From contig NZ_CP054931.1 in the NCBI RefSeq assembly GCF_013364355.1, positions 2,728,001 through 2,792,000 on the forward strand: a stretch of DNA of 64,000 nucleotides, in the 5' to 3' direction. Shown piece by piece: positions 60,312 through 64,000 of the stretch; the first letter of the stretch is position 1; each line of letters starts with the position of its first letter. Both the position numbers and the translations under genes were made by a program. A model generated the notes under the pieces. It was given only the letters and a program-made list of their open reading frames with translations. It searched no databases and was not told the DNA's origin. Source of the DNA: Stenotrophomonas sp. NA06056 (lineage in GTDB: Bacteria > Pseudomonadota > Gammaproteobacteria > Xanthomonadales > Xanthomonadaceae).

Positions 60312-62450
60312 TCACGCCAGGCGCTTCAGCTCCCACGCACGATGGATGCGTGCATTACGCTCGAAATCCGGGCCGATGGTGCTGGCGCTGATCTCGCGGC
60401 ACTGGGCGAACTCGGCGATGGCGTTCTCTTCCAGCTTGAAGCGGCGGAAGTTGTTGGAGAAGTACAGCACGCCACCCGGTGCCAGCCGCGCGACGGCCGC
60501 ACGCAGCATCTTCACCTGTTCGCGTTGCACGTCGAAGTCCTCGGCGCGGGCCGAGTTGGAGAACGTCGGCGGGTCGCAGAAGATCACGTCGTACTGGCCG
60601 CGATCGCCTTCCAGCCATGCCATCGCATCGGCCTGCACCAGCAGGTGCTGGTTGCCGCCCTGCCCGTTCAAGGCCAGGTTGTCGTAGCACCACTGCAGGT
60701 AGGTGGCCGACAGGTCGACGCTGGTGGTGCTGGCCGCACCAGCCACCGCCGCCTGCACACTGGCCACGCCGGTGTAGCAGAACAGGTTGAGGAAGCGCTT
60801 GCCGCGCGCCTGCTCGGCCATCAGGCGGCGCAGCGGGCGATGGTCGAGGAACAAGCCGGTGTCCAGATAGTCAAACAGGTTCACCTGCAGCAGCGCGTTG
60901 TTCTCGCGCACCACGAGGAACTCATCGCGCTGCTCGAAACGGCCGTACTTGCTGCCGCCCTTGCCGCGCTCGCGCGACTTCATCGACACCTGTTCCGGCG
61001 GCACGCCGAACACTTCGCGCGCAGCGGCCAGCAGTTCATTGCGGCGGCGACGCACGTCGTTCTCGGGAATCGCGGCCGGTGCGGCGTATTCCTGCACATG
61101 CAGGAAGGTGCGGCGCTGGCCGCCGTCTTCCTCGTACACGTCGATGGCCGCTGCATATTCCGGCAGGTCGGCATCGTAGGCGCGGAAACAGGTGATGCCT
61201 TCGCGCGCGCGCCAGTTCTTGAACTTCTTCAGGTTCTTGCGCAGGCGGTTGGCCACCATCTGCGCGCCTTCGCTCAGCTCGCGCACCTGCGCCGGATCGC
61301 GACCCGGCACCGCGATCGGATCGCAGACGATCAGTGCACATTCCAGCGCGCCATTGAACATCTGGTACTTCTTGCCCGCACGCAGGCCGGTGGCGAAGGC
61401 CAGTTCGTCGTTGCCGCACAGCAGGCTGGCGCGCCACTGCGGCACCGCCTTCTGCAGGGCATTGCCGAGCTTGCGGTACAGCGCCGGATCGGCGGCCAGG
61501 CGCTCGTCATACGGCGGGTTGCAGACCACCGCACCGATCTCCTGTTCCGGCGCGGCCAGGTCGGCCACGTCGGCGCGGGTGAAACGGATCGCGTGGGCGA
61601 CGCCCGCCACTTCCGCGTTCTCGCGCGCGGCCTGGATCGCCACCGGGTCGATGTCGCTACCGTGGATGACCGGCTTCAGCGCGGCCAAGCCAGCGGCCTC
61701 GCGGTCGCGCGCTTCGCTCTGGATGGTTTTCCAGGCCGCCTTGTCGAAGCCCAGCCAGCGGCTCGGCGGCAGGCTGCCATGGCGCATCAGGCCGGGAGCG
61801 ACGTCGGCGGCCATCAGCGCGCCTTCGATCAGCAGCGTGCCGCTGCCGCACATCGGGTCCAGCAGGCCACCACCGGCAGCATGCAGGCGCGGCCACTGCG
61901 CGCGCAGCAGCAGCGCGGCGGCCAGGTTTTCCTTCAGCGGCGCCTCGTGGGCGGCACCGCGCCAGCCACGGCGGTGCAGCGGGCCACCACCCAGGTCGAT
62001 CGACAGCGAGGCACGGCCCTTGCGCAGCGACAGGTTGACGCGCACGTCCGGCAGATCGGTATTGACCGAGGGGCGCTCGAGCCCCTCATCACGCATGCGG
62101 TCGACGATGGCGTCCTTGATCCGCTGTGCCGCGAAGCGCGCGTGGGTAATCTTGTCACCGGACACATGCGCGTCCACCGCCAGGGTCATTTCCGGCTTGA
62201 TGTGCTCGTGCCACGGCAGCGCGCGGACGCCGTCGTACAGGGCCTGCTCGTCCGGGCACTCGAACTCGTCGATCGGCCACAGCACGCGGCTGGCCAGCCG
62301 CGACCACATGACGATCCGCAGCGCCTGCTCCAGTTCGCCATCGGCATTGACGCCAGCGATGGTGGCAGTGGCCTTTTCCAGGCCCAGGGCCGACAGCTCA
62401 TCGGCAAGCAGGTATTCCAGGCCCTTGGCGCAGGAGACAAAAAATTTCAC
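60312..62450 (-). CDS. rlmL: Bifunctional 23S rRNA methyltransferase RlmKL
   Basis: The 712-residue protein has an N-terminal THUMP domain, a first methyltransferase with [15 protein letters not shown] and NPPYDERL (RlmL, m2G2445), and a second with [20 protein letters not shown] and [17 protein letters not shown] (RlmK, m7G2069). It matches Xanthomonas RlmKL closely from [18 protein letters not shown] onward. The start is therefore GTG 62450, giving MKFFVSC; an ATG 15 codons upstream (62495) is not used. Neither start has a clear ribosome binding site. Confidence 0.95.
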   Translation of the reverse strand: MKFFVSCAKGLEYLLADELSALGLEKATATIAGVNADGELEQALRIVMWSRLASRVLWPIDEFECPDEQALYDGVRALPWHEHIKPEMTLAVDAHVSGDKITHARFAAQRIKDAIVDRMRDEGLERPSVNTDLPDVRVNLSLRKGRASLSIDLGGGPLHRRGWRGAAHEAPLKENLAAALLLRAQWPRLHAAGGGLLDPMCGSGTLLIEGALMAADVAPGLMRHGSLPPSRWLGFDKAAWKTIQSEARDREAAGLAALKPVIHGSDIDPVAIQAARENAEVAGVAHAIRFTRADVADLAAPEQEIGAVVCNPPYDERLAADPALYRKLGNALQKAVPQWRASLLCGNDELAFATGLRAGKKYQMFNGALECALIVCDPIAVPGRDPAQVRELSEGAQMVANRLRKNLKKFKNWRAREGITCFRAYDADLPEYAAAIDVYEEDGGQRRTFLHVQEYAAPAAIPENDVRRRRNELLAAAREVFGVPPEQVSMKSRERGKGGSKYGRFEQRDEFLVVRENNALLQVNLFDYLDTGLFLDHRPLRRLMAEQARGKRFLNLFCYTGVASVQAAVAGAASTTSVDLSATYLQWCYDNLALNGQGGNQHLLVQADAMAWLEGDRGQYDVIFCDPPTFSNSARAEDFDVQREQVKMLRAAVARLAPGGVLYFSNNFRRFKLEENAIAEFAQCREISASTIGPDFERNARIHRAWELKRLA

Positions 62451-62594
62451 GGGATCGATTCGCAGGTGGTCAGGCACGGCAAGGAGCCGGGCCATTCGGA
62501 AGGGAGGGCCGTGGACACGGCCGGCAGCCCCGCGCCGGGGGCGGCGGGGGTGCCATTGTAGTCAATGCGGGCGGGCGCGCCGTGCGCCCGGGCT

Positions 62595-63122
62595 TCACAG
62601 CTGCCGCAGCAGGCGCTCGAAGGCCTGCGCGGAGGCCTCCACGTGATGCTCCAGGCGATGGCCATCGTCCACCAGCAGCAGCTGCGCCGAGCGCGCCTGC
62701 GCCCAGGCGATGACTCCGGCGGCCGGCACCACCTCGTCATGCCAGGCCTGCACCACCGTGATCGGCACCGGGGCGGCGTCCAGCGCCGGCATCGGGCCCA
62801 TGGTGGTGGGCGGCACCATCAGGAACAGGCCGGCCACTGGCACCTGCAGCGAGGCAATGGCGGAGATGTAGGCGCCCAGGCTGGAGCCGGCCAGCACCAC
62901 CGGCCCCTGCGCAGCGGCAGCGGCCGTGCGCTCGATCAGGCGTTGCAGCCGGGTGCGCACGTCGCCAACGCGGCTGACCTCGCTCATCGCGTCGAGGTCA
63001 GTGTAATCGGGGCGCTCATGGGTCCAGCCCAGGCGCTCGGCGACCTCGGCCAGGGCGGTGACCTTGGTCGCCTCCGGGCCGCTCTCGAAGCCGTGCGACA
63101 GGATGCAGTGACCGCGACTCAT
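62595..63122 (-). CDS. Small alpha/beta hydrolase
   Basis: The 175-residue protein has the oxyanion region CILSHGFESGP, the nucleophile elbow VVLAGSSLGAYISA and the C-terminal VDDGHRLEHHV with the catalytic His. This is the YqiA-like, UPF0227-type group of small esterases or thioesterases. The substrate is unknown. The ATG at 63122 is chosen by the motif position; other Met in frame upstream would lie in unlikely sequence. It is divergent from the amidase gene. Confidence 0.82.
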   Translation of the reverse strand: MSRGHCILSHGFESGPEATKVTALAEVAERLGWTHERPDYTDLDAMSEVSRVGDVRTRLQRLIERTAAAAAQGPVVLAGSSLGAYISAIASLQVPVAGLFLMVPPTTMGPMPALDAAPVPITVVQAWHDEVVPAAGVIAWAQARSAQLLLVDDGHRLEHHVEASAQAFERLLRQL

Positions 63123-63194
63123 GCGTCCGCTCCCACGGAGCGGACCGACAGCAGAAAGGAAGGCAGTTTCATTCGGCAATGCTAGCATCGCCGC

Positions 63195-63761
63195 ATGTCC
63201 AATCCGCTCCTGCCCGGCCTGCAGCTGCAGCCGCTGCCCTACCACGACCGCCTGCCCTTGCGCGATCCATCCAGCCTGGCGATGGTGGTGATCCACTGCA
63301 CCGAACTGCCCGACCTGGCCACCGCCCGCGAGTACGGCGAGCGCGTGCTGTACGACAGCGGCGCCGGCAACAGCGGGCATTTCTACATCGACCGCGACGG
63401 CAGCGTGGTGCAGTACGTGGCGCCGGAACGCATCGCCCACCACGTGCGCGGCATGAATGCCGATTCGGTGGGCATCGAACTGGTCAATTCCGGGCGCTAC
63501 CCGCACTGGCTCGACAGCCGCCACCAGGCGATGGACGAGCCGTACGCCGAAGCGCAGCTGCTGGCGCTGGAACGGTTGCTGCAGGCGCTGGTACTGCAGT
63601 ATCCCTCGTTGCGGCAGATCGCCGGCCACGACCAGCTGGACCTGGAGCAGGTGCCTGCCAGTGACGATCCGGCCGTGACCGTGGCGCGCAAGCGCGATCC
63701 GGGCCCGTTGTTCCCGTGGCAGCGGATCCTGGCGAAGGTGCCGCTGCAGCCGTTGGGGTGA
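63195..63761 (+). CDS. N-acetylmuramoyl-L-alanine amidase (Amidase_2)
   Basis: The 188-residue protein has the zinc-site motif MVVIHCTELP (His34), the GNSGHFYIDRDGSVVQYV segment, RIAHHVRGMNADSVGIELVN and the later GHDQLDLE. It belongs to the T7-lysozyme-like amidases that include AmpD. It lacks the N-terminal PN-x-RP motif of classical AmpD and a signal peptide, so it may be a cytosolic amidase of anhydromuropeptide recycling or a variant of it. The structured repeat begins four bases after its stop. Confidence 0.82.
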   Translation: MSNPLLPGLQLQPLPYHDRLPLRDPSSLAMVVIHCTELPDLATAREYGERVLYDSGAGNSGHFYIDRDGSVVQYVAPERIAHHVRGMNADSVGIELVNSGRYPHWLDSRHQAMDEPYAEAQLLALERLLQALVLQYPSLRQIAGHDQLDLEQVPASDDPAVTVARKRDPGPLFPWQRILAKVPLQPLG

Positions 63762-63764
63762 TCG

Positions 63765-63955
63765 GCAGGGCTGCGCCCTGCACCCGCAGAGGCAACAGCC
63801 GAAGCAACAGCAAAAGCTGGGTATCCGTGGGATGGCGGGGCGGGTCCGGTTGCGGGGGACGCTGCAAGTACGTCCCTGTAAGCTCGGTCGCGCCATCCAT
63901 GGCGCTCACGCCCCCGCAACCGGACCCACCCCGCCTTCGACAGGTTCCCGCGATC
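63765..63955 (+). ncRNA. Structured 191-nt repeat element, copy B
   Basis: It has hairpin GCAGGGC-TGC-GCCCTGC (63765-63781). A 25-bp helix with one mismatch (63834-63858 with 63911-63935) encloses TACG-TCCC-TGTA (63869-63880) and GCGCCAT-CC-ATGGCGC (63890-63905), followed by CCTTCGACAG...CGATC. Its length equals that of copy A, and the same strand follows the gene. The rest of the window (63956-64000) shows nothing I can assign. Confidence 0.6.
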
Positions 63956-64000
63956 TGTCGGGACGGCACGGCTCGCTCTTGGTGGGGTGTCGACCGCGCT

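Noticed and set aside
60258..62561. Plus-strand open frame of about 767 codons opposite rlmKL
   Set aside because: RlmKL on the minus strand matches Xanthomonas RlmKL along its whole length; the other frame is a shadow.
1..64000. Prophage, insertion sequence, integron, tRNA or rRNA
   Set aside because: No transposase, integrase, phage structural gene, tRNA cloverleaf or rRNA sequence was recognised on either strand.

Overview
The window is about 66 percent GC chromosomal DNA that I read as a Stenotrophomonas (S. maltophilia complex, Xanthomonadaceae) genome. The grounds are the gene families (Xanthomonas-like RlmKL, SspA/SspB, cytochrome bc1), the large TonB-dependent receptors, and many short palindromes carrying GTAG/CTAC at one end, the hallmark of the SMAG-type REP elements of S. 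maltophilia. I see no rRNA, tRNA, CRISPR, prophage or insertion sequence. Nearly all genes are ordinary chromosomal genes, packed tightly and often overlapping by ATGA.

Layout. 1-1570: minor pilins of the type IV pilus (pilW cut by the window edge, pilV, fimT), on the minus strand. 1744-8620: nucleotide nucleosidase ppnN, a very large Oar-like TonB-dependent receptor, a degenerate short-chain dehydrogenase coupled to monothiol glutaredoxin, and Fe superoxide dismutase. 8797-13226: purK-purE, a Trm112-like gene coupled to nadC, a secreted DUF2272 protein and a DUF3301 protein. 13310-17241: sspA-sspB and the cytochrome bc1 operon petABC. 17437-21670: a lytic transglycosylase, a WYL regulator divergent from a glutathione transferase, and miaB. 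21763-24772: a HlyD/ABC/ABC-2 export operon. 25137-32076: the phoH-ybeY-corC block with several secreted proteins of unknown function, a DUF4105 (Lnb-like) membrane protein where lnt usually lies, and corA.

32222-43070 is mainly a polyamine region: sad, potI-potH-potG, potF, puuA-puuD and divergent puuB, with an unrelated flavin monooxygenase between potG and potF. puuC (49650-51146) and a class III aminotransferase (51349-52701) complete the route from putrescine through gamma-glutamyl intermediates to succinate. Between them lie a MASE1 membrane protein with a decayed kinase-like tail, a two-receiver diguanylate cyclase, a bacteriohemerythrin behind a textbook FNR-type promoter, an MFS transporter and two proteins of unknown function. 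52765-60147 holds a ParB-like protein, a DUF445 membrane protein and a siderophore-uptake operon (TonB receptor, DUF3649, PepSY, DUF3325) with a candidate Fur box. 60312-63761 holds rlmKL, a small hydrolase and a peptidoglycan amidase.

The most unusual non-coding signals are: (i) two 191-nt copies of a structured element (55067-55257 and 63765-63955) whose stems differ in sequence but keep pairing through many compensatory changes, each just after a stop codon; (ii) two 46-nt modules exactly 113 bp apart upstream of phoH, each with DnaA-box-like motifs at identical spacing; (iii) dense SMAG-type REP palindromes, several in facing pairs, one supplying a stop codon.
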